A stretch of DNA of 7,608 nt from an uncultured Anaerococcus sp. (GCA_902488555.1 CABTWT010000052.1:1-7608); one strand, 5' to 3'. Numbered from the stretch's first letter, positions 1 through 6,660 are shown. Numbers and translations: made by a program. Notes: generated by a model not told the origin, from the letters alone.

Positions 1-70
1 GCCGTCGCGTCATATCGAAACGGTGGCTCTATTGTCCAAGCGCGTTGACGAAGCTCATGCCGATATGTAA
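1..70 (+). CDS. rlmD: 3' end of RlmD-like 23S rRNA (uracil-C5)-methyltransferase, partial
   Basis: Only the last 22 codons are in the window; the first whole codon starts at 2 and the TAA is 68-70. The peptide begins [13 protein letters not shown] and ends in a short hydrophilic tail. H-[IV]-E-T-V-x-L-[LM] close to the C terminus is the signature of TrmA/RumA-type SAM-dependent RNA uracil-C5 methyltransferases, where the Glu (codon 17-19) acts as the general base. In this family the gene modifies U1939-type positions of 23S rRNA in the cytoplasm. A strong terminator follows at once, so this looks like the genuine end of an intact gene lying to the left. A second, divergent 3' end of the same family lies at about 355-555: over the shared stretch from CAT to the Lys codon (11-40 against 493-522) the two agree at 24 of 30 bases, all differences being synonymous. 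The exact RumA/RlmD/RlmCD subfamily cannot be decided from this tail. Confidence 0.72.
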   Translation, partial: PSRHIETVALLSKRVDEAHADM

Positions 71-73
71 ATC

Positions 74-107
74 AAAAGACCTTAGATTGATTTCTAAGGT
101 CTTTTTT
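74..107 (+). terminator. Rho-independent terminator of the upstream rlmD-like gene
   Basis: A perfect 13-bp inverted repeat (74-86 against 93-105) with a 6-nt loop (87-92) sits 3 nt after the stop codon, and the right arm runs into seven consecutive T (101-107 is CTTTTTT). The A-rich left arm also makes it partly competent in the reverse direction. Confidence 0.9.
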
Positions 108-151
108 AAGCGCGAACTCGGCGGAAAATAAATTGGCACGAGCCTATTTTT

Positions 152-180
152 TTGCCCGAAAATCTTCCGTATTGTATGAT
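152..180 (+). promoter_or_regulatory. Promoter-like -35/-10 pair with no intact gene directly downstream
   Basis: TTGCCC (152-157) and TATGAT (175-180) are separated by exactly 17 bp, a good match to a sigma-70/sigma-A promoter (4/6 and 5/6). The predicted start near 187 is followed by AT-rich DNA and then by the beheaded rlmD-like fragment, with no ORF starting near it. It may have served a gene lost at the junction, or it may feed distant transcription into the mod-res operon. The rest of 111-354 shows no gene I can support; composition switches from AT-rich to strongly GC-rich near 245. Confidence 0.4.
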
Positions 181-354
181 AGGGGAAACAGTATTATTTT
201 AATCACAAGCTATACAAAATAAATACCAATATACATATAAAAAATTTCGCAAGGGAACGCATTGTTCGCATGACGCGCGAGACACGACGCACGACGGCGC
301 GGTGGCACGACGTACACCGCTGGAAGGCTACTATCCCGAAGTCGGGATCTATCC

Positions 355-555
355 GCCGCCGACTGGCAACCGAGCCGCATCGTCTACGTCTCTTGCAACC
401 CCGCCACCTTGGCGCGTGACGCGTCGTACCTCGCCACCCGCGGCTATGCCGTCACCTATGTGCAGCCCGTCGACATGTTTCCGCACACCACGCATATTGA
501 AACGGTAGCGTTATTGTCAAAACTTAATGCAGGCACCATTAAAAGTAACCCATAA
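355..555 (+). pseudogene. 5'-truncated second copy of RlmD-like rRNA uracil-C5 methyltransferase 3' end
   Basis: Reading frame 1 from about 355 to the TAA at 553-555 encodes roughly 66 residues unmistakably from the C-terminal catalytic domain of RumA/RlmD. They include [15 protein letters not shown], whose Cys (codon 394-396) is the family's nucleophile for uracil C6, then the PVDMFPHT segment, and [10 protein letters not shown] with the general-base Glu at 499-501. Upstream of about 355 the frame stops resembling the family and hits TGA at 271-273, and no start codon or N-terminal domain is present, so it cannot make an active enzyme. Its C-terminal tail ([10 protein letters not shown]) differs from that of the copy ending at 70. 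What I see is a duplicated but diverged gene end; a recombination or integration scar is my inference, since 3' ends of rumA-type genes are known insertion sites for some integrative elements. No recombinase gene or identical direct repeat is visible here. Confidence 0.8.
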
Positions 556-790
556 AGAAACCCAAAAAGCATGCTTTTAAAAAAATGTACTCTCAAAATT
601 TTAATTTTTTATATTGCACAAGCTAAAGCAAGCATGGCTGGATTAAAAACGGAAATTATAGTGCAAGTAAGAACGGTGAAGATAGTTGAACAATTTTATA
701 ATGTTAGCCGGAGAAGGAAAAAGACTACTAAGGTTGCGTGGATTTATTTTGGATGGTGTAATAAGAAAATATTTATTATGTGAAATTAAG

Positions 791-819
791 TTGATTATAA
801 AGTTTTAAGGTTATTAAAT
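791..819 (+). promoter_or_regulatory. Candidate promoter of the mod-res operon
   Basis: TTGATT (791-796), 17-bp spacer, TTAAAT (814-819). Each hexamer matches consensus at about 4 of 6, and the surrounding AT-richness makes chance matches likely. Position favours it: transcription would begin near 826, leaving a leader of about 23 nt that contains the mod ribosome binding site. Confidence 0.35.
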
Positions 820-834
820 AATATATTTACAATT

Positions 835-840
835 GGGAGG
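835..840 (+). promoter_or_regulatory. Strong ribosome binding site that fixes the TTG start of mod
   Basis: GGGAGG lies 8 nt before the TTG at 849-851. There is no ATG or GTG at equivalent spacing in the mod frame, so this site selects the unusual start codon. Confidence 0.75.
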
Positions 841-848
841 AATAAGAA

Positions 849-2765
849 TTGAAATTAACAGATATACAAAAACAATATTTAATAAGCCTGATTAATGATG
901 AAGAGCAAATTCCAGAAGATTATAAATATTTGTTATTTCCAAATCTTCAAGAGGAATATGAGCTTACTTATGCAGGTAAAATGAGGAAAGAAGACGTACT
1001 TGCTGGAGAAGATGGTACATTTCCGGTTCCTTTACAAGTGGAGAGAGTATTTAATGGTGATGAACATCCTGCTTTTGAAGATGGATGGAGAAATATGATT
1101 GTATTTGGAGATAATTTACAATTTTTAAAAACCATTAATGAAAATAAAGATCCACTTATAAAAAATAAGGTAAAAGGTAAAGTAAAACTAATATATATAG
1201 ATCCACCATTTGCAACCCAAGATGAATTTCAAAATAAAGAAGGGGCAAAAGCATACAATGACAAGAAGAAAGGTTCGGAATTTTTAGAATTTCTAAGAAG
1301 AAGATTAATCTTAGCTAGAGAGATACTGGCTGATGACGGTGCAATTTTTGTTCATACTGATACAAAAATGGGACATTATATTAAAGTTATTTTAGATGAA
1401 GTTTTTGGTAAAAACAATATGGTTAATGAAATAATTTGGTGTTTTAAATCAGGCGGAGCTGGATCTAGGTCATTTGCAAAAAAACATGCTAATATCTATT
1501 TTTATTCTAAAAATAGCTCTTATGATTTTAAAGTTTTAAAAGAAAAGTCATATATGAAGCCTGATGCAGGTAAAAATCCTAATCAAACATACTATAAAGA
1601 TGAAGATGGAGTATATACCTTAGTAAACATGAAAGATTACTGGACAGATATAGGTATTTTAGCAACAAGTTCAAAAGAAAGAATGAATTATCCAACTCAG
1701 AAACCAGAGGAATTATTAGAAAGAATAATTAAATCTTCAACAAATGAAGGCGATATAGTAATGGACTTCTTTGGAGGCTCGGGGACAACGATGGCTGCTG
1801 CTGAAAAACTCGGAAGACGCTGGGTAACTTGTGATTTAGGCAAACTGTCTTATCTAACAATGCAAAAAAGAATATTACAAATACAAAATAGTTTTATAAT
1901 AGAAGATGAAACTAAAAAATATAATAAAAAAGCAAAATCTTTTATAACCTGTAAGCTTGGCATGTATGACTTAGGAATAACATTGAATCTTGAATGGGAT
2001 AAATACAAGCACTTTGTATCTCAATTATTTGAATTTGAGCAAAAAGAATTTAAAGCATCCGGAATTATTTTTGATGGAGAAAAAAGAGGTTTTCCAGTAA
2101 AGGTATTTAACTATATTGAACATAAAGAATCGGGAGTAGACAATAACTATATCTTGGAACTTCATAAGAACATAAAGGGGAAAAGATATAGTAGAGTTTA
2201 TATTGTAGCACCGGCAACAAGAGTGGATTTTATTGCAGATTATGAAGAAATCGATGATACAAGATATTATTTCTTAACGGTACCATATGAAATGATAGAA
2301 GAACTTCATAAAACGCCATTTACAAAATCCAGACAACCAAGAAGTAAAAAGAAGGTTAATGATATAGAGGAAATGAAAGGATTTCAATTCATATATACTC
2401 CAGAGGTTGAATGCGAATTTATCAAAAGGAAAGAAGATGTAATTTTTAAAGCCACAAAATTTGTTAGCAATCCGTTGAATGGGGGAGCAGCAGAAAATTT
2501 TTCAACCTTATCAAGCATATTTGTTAACTATGATTACAATGGGAAAGAATTTTTACTTGATGATGTAAGATTTTGGAATGAGATAGAAAGCAAACGAAAA
2601 GAAGATAATGATACAAAAATAAATTGTAAAGATAAAAACATTCTAAATATCGAATGGAACATACCATCAAAGTTGCTCGGCGATAAAACAGTATTTATAT
2701 TTACAGATATATATGGCAATGATGTTACAGTGTCTTTATCTAAGGAGAAAGATAATGGAAAATAA
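849..2765 (+). CDS. mod: Type III restriction-modification system DNA adenine-N6 methyltransferase (Mod)
   Basis: A 638-residue SAM-dependent modification subunit that would methylate the N6 of one adenine in a short asymmetric site and provide sequence recognition for the Mod-Res complex in the cytoplasm. Catalytic motif IV is DPPF at residues 118-121 (context LIYIDPPFAT). The SAM-binding FxGxG motif I is FGGSG at 308-312 (VMDFFGGSGTTMAA), preceded by TQKPEELLERII, the motif X-like helix. Motif IV before motif I is the beta-class order typical of type III Mod, and the intervening roughly 190 residues should hold the target-recognition domain. The C-terminal half (about 340-638) has no motif I can name but is normal for the family, as is the length. 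The TTG start is supported by GGGAGG 8 nt upstream. The gene is much richer in AT than the flanks and overlaps res by 11 bp, so the two are co-translated. No stop, frameshift or long simple repeat interrupts it. The identity is very secure; the recognised sequence cannot be read from it. Confidence 0.95.
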   Translation: MKLTDIQKQYLISLINDEEQIPEDYKYLLFPNLQEEYELTYAGKMRKEDVLAGEDGTFPVPLQVERVFNGDEHPAFEDGWRNMIVFGDNLQFLKTINENKDPLIKNKVKGKVKLIYIDPPFATQDEFQNKEGAKAYNDKKKGSEFLEFLRRRLILAREILADDGAIFVHTDTKMGHYIKVILDEVFGKNNMVNEIIWCFKSGGAGSRSFAKKHANIYFYSKNSSYDFKVLKEKSYMKPDAGKNPNQTYYKDEDGVYTLVNMKDYWTDIGILATSSKERMNYPTQKPEELLERIIKSSTNEGDIVMDFFGGSGTTMAAAEKLGRRWVTCDLGKLSYLTMQKRILQIQNSFIIEDETKKYNKKAKSFITCKLGMYDLGITLNLEWDKYKHFVSQLFEFEQKEFKASGIIFDGEKRGFPVKVFNYIEHKESGVDNNYILELHKNIKGKRYSRVYIVAPATRVDFIADYEEIDDTRYYFLTVPYEMIEELHKTPFTKSRQPRSKKKVNDIEEMKGFQFIYTPEVECEFIKRKEDVIFKATKFVSNPLNGGAAENFSTLSSIFVNYDYNGKEFLLDDVRFWNEIESKRKEDNDTKINCKDKNILNIEWNIPSKLLGDKTVFIFTDIYGNDVTVSLSKEKDNGK

Positions 2766-5316
2766 GATTGTATTTAATCAAAAGGATTTGATTCTTAAGG
2801 TAAATGAGAATTATGATAGATCAAAACTTGACCTAGGTAAGTGGGAAAGATTTTTGGATGTTTTATGTGGCGACAGAGTATATCAGAAAGAGGCTATAAA
2901 ATCTTCTGTGATTTACTTAGCTTCAGGCATGTACAATTCTTTAGTTGATATAGTTGAGGAAAACTATAAAAGCAATCCTGAAATGATGAAAAAATATTTG
3001 AGACTTGATGATTATAAAAGAAGTCTTCAAATTAAGGATAAACTATTTGCTAATATTGATTTAGCTACTGGAACAGGTAAATCGTATGTTATATACGGTA
3101 TAGCTCAGATTTTGTTGGCAGAAAGACTAGTAAAAAGAGTATTAGTATTATGTCCCTCTTTGACTATTGAGAAAGGGTTAACAGAAAAGTTTGTTGGTTT
3201 AGTGTCGGATCCTGATTTAAGAAATGCAATACCAGAAAAAATTGATTTTATAGCTCCTAGGATAACATCTGCTGATTCAACCATTATTGAGGGAGATATA
3301 TGCGTTGAAAATATTCATGCGGTTTATGAAACAACAGGATCTTCTATAAAGGACAGTTTCAAAAATGGTGGCGAAGACACACTTATATTAAGCGACGAAT
3401 CGCATCATATCTTTAATAACAGCAATGAAAAAGATATAAGAAAATGGAAAGACTTTCTTTTGAACAAAGATTATAACTTTAAATATATGCTTGGGTTTAC
3501 AGGAACGGCATATATTGATGATGAATATTTCAACGATGTCATATATAGATACTCGTTAAGAAGTGCTATAGATGATAAAATCGTAAAAACAATAGATTAT
3601 GTTCAAAAAGATGATGTAACCGGGGATAGAGAATATAAATTTCAAAAAATACACTATAACCATGAACAAAATAGGATCAAATATTCCAAAATCAAACCAA
3701 TTTCTATTTTGATTACGAAGAATGTTGAAAGTGCAAAAAATTTATATGAAGAGTTTATTGATTTTTTAATTGAGTTTGAAAATATCGATAGAGAAAAAGC
3801 GGAAAGCAAAGTTCTTATAGTTACATCTAACAAAAAGCATAAACCAAACTTAAAAATATTAGAGTCTATAGACTCAAAAGAAAATTCTTTTGAGTGGGTT
3901 GTTTCTGTAAGTATGCTTACAGAGGGATGGGATGTAAATAATGTATTTCAAATTGTACCGTGGGAAGATAGAGCTTTTAATTCCAAATTATTAATAGCAC
4001 AAGTTTTAGGTAGGGGTCTTAGAATACCACCGGAATATTCAAATCCACAGCCCGCTGTAGTAGTGTTTAATCACGATAGCTGGAGTAAAAATATAAAATC
4101 ATTGGTCAATGAAGTGCTTGAAATAGAGACTAGAATTATTAGCACAGTAAACTATTCAGGAGAAAGGAATAAATATAATTTCTCAGTCAAAAACCTTATA
4201 TATGACAAAGTGGAAAAAGAAATTAATACTGAAGCAAAACAATTAAATTATCAAAAATCTTGGGATGAAGGTATTAAGTTAAAAAGTCAAATTTTGTCAG
4301 CTAAAAAAGAAACAGAATATGAAAATCTTTTAACAGGAAAGGGTACAAATGTAAAATATAATATTAAGTTAAGAACTAAAACTGTAGATCAAGTGCTGGA
4401 TAAAATTTATTATGAATTTCGATTAAGGGATTGGGAAGCAGAAATACTTGGACTTGGAGATAAAGTATATTCAAAAGATAATTTACCGCCTAGAGAAAAA
4501 ATAAAAGAGATCATAAAAAAATCTATGCATAATGCAGGAATAGAAGGAGATGTTTTAATAGAAGAAAATGCACATAAAATATTTACGGCATTCTCTACAT
4601 TGTTTAGAGCGCGAAGCAAAGCGGTTATAAACTCTATAAAATCAACAGAATTTATAGAAATTAATACAAAAGATATGAGGAATGAAACAAGAGGTATATC
4701 ATCATTCAGAACCGATTCCATGTTATTTTATACTGACAAGTATAAAGACGAGATGCCTAGTGATGAACAAAAAGCAATAATGGATAAGTTTTTAGAAGAT
4801 GATAGTCTTCCAAGAAGGGCATGTAATCAAATCAATTTTTATGACTTTAAAACTCCTTTAAATACAGTAATAGCAACAGCGGAGCCGGAGTATAAATTTT
4901 TAAAGGATTATCTATTTAAAAATGAAAATATTAACAATATTTTCGCATGGATAAAGTCTAGAGACATGGGGTTTTATAGCATAGAATACTCTTACAAAGT
5001 AAGTTCACATACCAAACTAGGAGCCTTTAACCCTGATTTTATTATTAAACTTAATACAACAGGGGATGTCTATGTTGTACTTGAAATTAAAGAGGATAGT
5101 GACGCTTCTCCTGAAAATAAAGGGAAATATAGAGCGGCAAGAGAACACTTTAAATTATTAAACAAAAAATTAAAAGAAATAGGAAAAAATGAGAAATATA
5201 TATTTCATTTTTTAAGTCCAAGCGATTATGAGACATTTTTCCAATTTTTAAGAGAAAATAAATTAGATGTTTTTGTTAGTGGACTGGATAATTTACTTGA
5301 GGAGGCTGATAAATGA
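2755..5316 (+). CDS. res: Type III restriction-modification system ATP-dependent endonuclease subunit (Res)
   Basis: An 853-residue restriction subunit combining a superfamily 2 DNA translocase/helicase with a C-terminal nuclease. It would cleave unmodified foreign DNA at a distance from the site, only in complex with Mod. Helicase motifs appear in order: Walker A ATGTGKS (104-110), motif II DESHH (214-218), motif III GFTGTA (247-252), motif V TEGWDV (389-394) and motif VI QVLGRGLRIP (416-425). The PD-(D/E)xK nuclease is P760-D761, then E777-I-K779 in VLEIKED, so all catalytic residues are present. I choose the ATG at 2755, not the upstream in-frame ATG at 2713, because AAGGAG (2742-2747) sits 7 nt before it; this gives an 11-bp overlap with the mod end, typical of translational coupling. 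The length is normal for Res. Just before the stop lies GAGGAGG, which serves a further start codon overlapping the res TGA (see next entry). The gene is AT-rich like mod and appears intact. Confidence 0.95.
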   Translation: MENKIVFNQKDLILKVNENYDRSKLDLGKWERFLDVLCGDRVYQKEAIKSSVIYLASGMYNSLVDIVEENYKSNPEMMKKYLRLDDYKRSLQIKDKLFANIDLATGTGKSYVIYGIAQILLAERLVKRVLVLCPSLTIEKGLTEKFVGLVSDPDLRNAIPEKIDFIAPRITSADSTIIEGDICVENIHAVYETTGSSIKDSFKNGGEDTLILSDESHHIFNNSNEKDIRKWKDFLLNKDYNFKYMLGFTGTAYIDDEYFNDVIYRYSLRSAIDDKIVKTIDYVQKDDVTGDREYKFQKIHYNHEQNRIKYSKIKPISILITKNVESAKNLYEEFIDFLIEFENIDREKAESKVLIVTSNKKHKPNLKILESIDSKENSFEWVVSVSMLTEGWDVNNVFQIVPWEDRAFNSKLLIAQVLGRGLRIPPEYSNPQPAVVVFNHDSWSKNIKSLVNEVLEIETRIISTVNYSGERNKYNFSVKNLIYDKVEKEINTEAKQLNYQKSWDEGIKLKSQILSAKKETEYENLLTGKGTNVKYNIKLRTKTVDQVLDKIYYEFRLRDWEAEILGLGDKVYSKDNLPPREKIKEIIKKSMHNAGIEGDVLIEENAHKIFTAFSTLFRARSKAVINSIKSTEFIEINTKDMRNETRGISSFRTDSMLFYTDKYKDEMPSDEQKAIMDKFLEDDSLPRRACNQINFYDFKTPLNTVIATAEPEYKFLKDYLFKNENINNIFAWIKSRDMGFYSIEYSYKVSSHTKLGAFNPDFIIKLNTTGDVYVVLEIKEDSDASPENKGKYRAAREHFKLLNKKLKEIGKNEKYIFHFLSPSDYETFFQFLRENKLDVFVSGLDNLLEEADK

Positions 5317-5333
5317 TTTTATCAATCGATTAA
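5313..5333 (+). pseudogene. Remnant start of a third, translationally coupled gene of the R-M operon
   Basis: ATG at 5313-5315 overlaps the res TGA as ATGA and stands about 8 nt behind a strong GAGGAGG site (5298-5304). That is the normal arrangement for a coupled downstream gene, yet the frame reads MILSID and stops at TAA 5331-5333. No frame after it continues as a convincing protein. Some type III loci carry an accessory gene after res, so the simplest reading is that a third gene was lost or broken here at the island's right edge. The fragment is too short to say what the gene was. Confidence 0.5.
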
Positions 5334-5437
5334 AAATTACCTTTGCAATATATTCAATCGAATAACGAATCTTACTACCTCATACCGAAGCTACAGTAGA
5401 GCATTTTGGTAATGACGCAGGAAGGTAATGCCATCAT

Positions 5438-5481
5438 TTGACGCGGGTTTGTCGCAGTGCGAATATATTGGCGCGTATAAT
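5438..5481 (+). promoter_or_regulatory. Candidate promoter region of the glycine-zipper gene trio
   Basis: Two overlapping possibilities exist. TTGACG (5438-5443) has a near-consensus -35 but only GAATAT (5461-5466) at 17 bp. A perfect TATAAT (5476-5481) lies 15 nt before the alternative first ATG (5496) but has no good -35 at the right spacing. At least one promoter is likely since no R-M terminator or other gene lies between. The intervening 5334-5437 shows nothing else I can support; composition rises from AT-rich to GC-rich near 5370-5400. Confidence 0.42.
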
Positions 5482-5510
5482 GAAGGCATAAGGTCATGGG
5501 AGATGGCGCT

Positions 5511-5672
5511 ATGACGCAACCTAAAAAACGTTTACCGAATGGGATGGGGATCGCGCTCGGCATGGGGCTCGGGTTTATCTTGGGATACGTACTCGATGAA
5601 GTCGTGTGGGGGCTCGCGATCGGGATTTTGATCGGCACGTGGGTGGATTATTTCGCGCAGCGGAGGCGATGA
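5511..5672 (+). CDS. Small glycine-zipper two-helix membrane protein, paralog 1 (53 aa)
   Basis: I do not recognise a named family. A basic N terminus (MTQPKKRLPN) is followed by two short hydrophobic segments, about residues 11-28 and 31-47, joined by an acidic turn D29-E30, and it ends in QRRR. The segments carry regularly spaced glycines: G13, G17, G21, G25 in the first and G34, G38, G42 in the second. Such GxxxG repeats pack transmembrane helices tightly, so a membrane hairpin that oligomerises is a reasonable inference. Residues 21-42 align without gaps to the next two genes. Start choice: GGGAGA (5498-5503) lies 7 nt before the ATG at 5511; an in-frame ATG at 5496 would add MGDGA but has a poorer site. 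Its stop is 3 nt before the next gene. It is too short for usual ORF cut-offs, and function is unknown. Confidence 0.72.
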   Translation: MTQPKKRLPNGMGIALGMGLGFILGYVLDEVVWGLAIGILIGTWVDYFAQRRR

Positions 5673-5675
5673 GAT

Positions 5676-5858
5676 ATGGCGCAACGCAAACGACCGCGCA
5701 AACGGTACCACAATTATCCGTTTGGCGTCGCGCTGGCGGCGTGCATTGGCGCGGGGCTTATTTTGGGCGCCTTTTTTGACCAAATCAGCTGGGGCGCGTT
5801 TATCGGCGCGGTGATCGGTTCTTCGATCGAATTGTACCTGATGATGACGCGGGCGTAG
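5676..5858 (+). CDS. Small glycine-zipper two-helix membrane protein, paralog 2 (60 aa)
   Basis: A strongly basic N terminus (MAQRKRPRKRYHNYP) precedes hydrophobic segments of about residues 16-34 and 37-56, separated by D35-Q36. Glycines G27, G31, G40, G44 and G48 occupy exactly the positions of G21, G25, G34, G38 and G42 of the preceding protein, and ISWG matches its VVWG. The positive N terminus suggests, by the positive-inside rule, that both ends lie in the cytoplasm with the acidic turn outside. GGAGG (5662-5666) is 9 nt before the ATG and lies inside the end of the preceding gene, and the intergenic gap is 3 nt, so the genes are co-translated. No known family is claimed; a structural membrane role, a small pore-former or toxin-like role, or a stress-envelope role all remain possible. 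Confidence 0.75.
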   Translation: MAQRKRPRKRYHNYPFGVALAACIGAGLILGAFFDQISWGAFIGAVIGSSIELYLMMTRA

Positions 5859-5866
5859 GAGGTCCC

Positions 5867-6085
5867 ATGGGCGAAGCTAAAAAACCGCAGAACGAACGGC
5901 CAAGCGAAACGCCAAACGAACCGCAACAAGAAAAGGGCGCGGGCGCGTATATCGCGACCGGCATGGTGTTCGGCCTGATGATCGGTGCGGGCATGGGCGA
6001 TTTGTCGCAGGGCATGTTGATCGGTATGGCGCTGGGCGCGGCGGCGGCCGCGTTTCAAGGCAAGTTCGGTAAGCGCATGAAATAA
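5867..6085 (+). CDS. Small glycine-zipper two-helix membrane protein, paralog 3 (72 aa)
   Basis: A longer, hydrophilic, Pro/Glu/Lys-rich N-terminal arm (about residues 1-25) precedes two hydrophobic segments, about 27-44 and 48-63, and a basic tail ending GKRMK. Glycines at 36, 40, 49, 53 and 57 align without gaps with both upstream proteins, and the turn is G44-D45. The tryptophan of the turn region in the other two (W-G) is replaced by Gln. The ribosome binding site TAGGAGGT (5856-5863) is formed partly by the stop codon of the preceding gene, so the three genes make one transcription and translation unit. No terminator is visible right after it. Function unknown; see the preceding two entries for the shared fold argument. 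Confidence 0.78.
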   Translation: MGEAKKPQNERPSETPNEPQQEKGAGAYIATGMVFGLMIGAGMGDLSQGMLIGMALGAAAAAFQGKFGKRMK

Positions 6086-6097
6086 AAGAAAACGTGA

Positions 6098-6502
6098 GAA
6101 GCGCGCTGTATTTCGCATGGCAGTCTATTTTCGGTTTCCTCTACACCTGGCAGTATCTCATCGCTGCCGTCAGGTTTCACCTTATTCGGTATCGGCCTCG
6201 GTTTCTATGCGACACCTTCTACCGATGCGGCGTTATCCAACGTACCGGAAGAACAGGCGGGATCCGCGGCAGGTATTTACAAAATGGCCTCTTCTTTGGG
6301 CGCGGCCTTCGGCGTGGCTCTTTCCACAGCTATTTTTACGGGACTGAACGGAAGCGGCTTTGTTCCCCTGCAAAATATCTTTGTAGGACGAACGGATAAT
6401 ACGGAAGTCCGCTTTGCCGCCATGGTGGCGCTCCTCTTCAACGTGCTCATGACACTCGTCGCCATCCTCTCCATCATGAAAACGGTACCGAAAAAGAAAT
6501 AA
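6098..6502 (+). pseudogene. C-terminal remnant of an MFS (DHA2-like) efflux transporter
   Basis: The frame is open from just after TGA 6095-6097 to TAA 6500-6502, about 134 codons, but recognisable transporter sequence starts only near 6150. It includes LFGIGLGFYATPSTDAAL, then VPEEQAGSAAGIYKMASS, a small-residue-rich helix (LGAAFGVALSTAIF) and a last hydrophobic helix (about 6416-6475) ending in MKTVPKKK. The GIGLGF-x-P and AGxAxGxxxxxxxLGxAFG patterns are those of the last helices of 14-helix DHA2 drug:proton antiporters. About three quarters of the usual 450-500 residues are missing. The first in-frame ATG (6284) is internal and lacks a good ribosome binding site, so this is not expected to make a working pump. 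The break lies directly against the glycine-zipper trio, suggesting that an insertion or deletion removed the front. The frame immediately upstream of 6150 is uncertain. Confidence 0.78.
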
Positions 6503-6520
6503 AAGAAATAAAAGGAACAA

Positions 6521-6558
6521 AAAACAACTGCAGTGAAGAGTACCTGCAGTTGTTTTTT
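6521..6558 (+). terminator. Rho-independent terminator after the MFS remnant
   Basis: A perfect 13-bp inverted repeat (6521-6533 against 6544-6556, core AACTGCAG/CTGCAGTT) with a 10-nt loop is followed by continuing T (to 6558), 18 nt after the transporter stop. With no terminator after the small-protein trio, it probably ends that transcript as well. Confidence 0.88.
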
Positions 6559-6568
6559 ATTGTCACGG

Positions 6569-6608
6569 TATGCTTTCCGCTCGTTTTGCCTTCTAAAGAG
6601 AAAGCATA
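6569..6608. repeat. 9-bp inverted repeat with 22-nt loop
   Basis: TATGCTTTC (6569-6577) and GAAAGCATA (6600-6608) are exact complements. No T tract follows, so it is not a standard terminator. It could be a folded RNA element, a protein-binding site, or chance. Confidence 0.35.
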
Positions 6609-6660
6609 AGAAAAGCAGAGAAATCAAACCATGAAACGCTGTGAAAACAGGAAGTAAATA

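Larger units (their letters stand above)
556..848. other. AT-rich leader region before the type III R-M operon, no supported gene
   Basis: Composition drops sharply to AT-rich after the rlmD-like fragment. The longest open frame here (571-783) begins inside a 14-bp palindrome, has no ribosome binding site and no recognisable protein features, so I do not call it. The stretch holds the left boundary of the acquired block and, at its right end, the probable promoter and ribosome binding site of mod. Confidence 0.5.

Noticed and set aside
259..271. GAAC-N5-GTTC inverted repeat resembling a Firmicute LexA box
   Set aside because: Spacing is 5 rather than the expected 4, and it is not next to a promoter or SOS gene.
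302..508. 68-codon forward ORF over the rlmD-like fragment
   Set aside because: It lies in another frame than the recognisable methyltransferase sequence and has low-complexity composition from GC-rich DNA; no ribosome binding site.
565..578. Perfect 14-bp palindrome AAAAGCATGCTTTT just after the second rlmD-like stop
   Set aside because: As a hairpin it would have only about five pairs, mostly A-T, and no following T run, so I do not call a terminator; it may be a degraded one.
571..783. 70-codon ORF upstream of mod
   Set aside because: No ribosome binding site, starts inside a palindrome, no recognisable features; long enough to occur by chance.
2713..2754. Upstream in-frame ATG for res at 2713
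   Set aside because: It would deepen the overlap with mod and lacks the well-placed AAGGAG that serves the ATG at 2755.
849..2765. Simple-sequence repeats for phase-variable mod
   Set aside because: Type III mod genes are often phase variable, but the longest runs here are short (such as five G near 2480) and no tandem repeat is present.
5375..6118. Several overlapping reverse-strand ORFs across the small-protein cassette
   Set aside because: They are shadows of GC-rich forward codons; the forward frames have consistent ribosome binding sites, coupling and mutual similarity.
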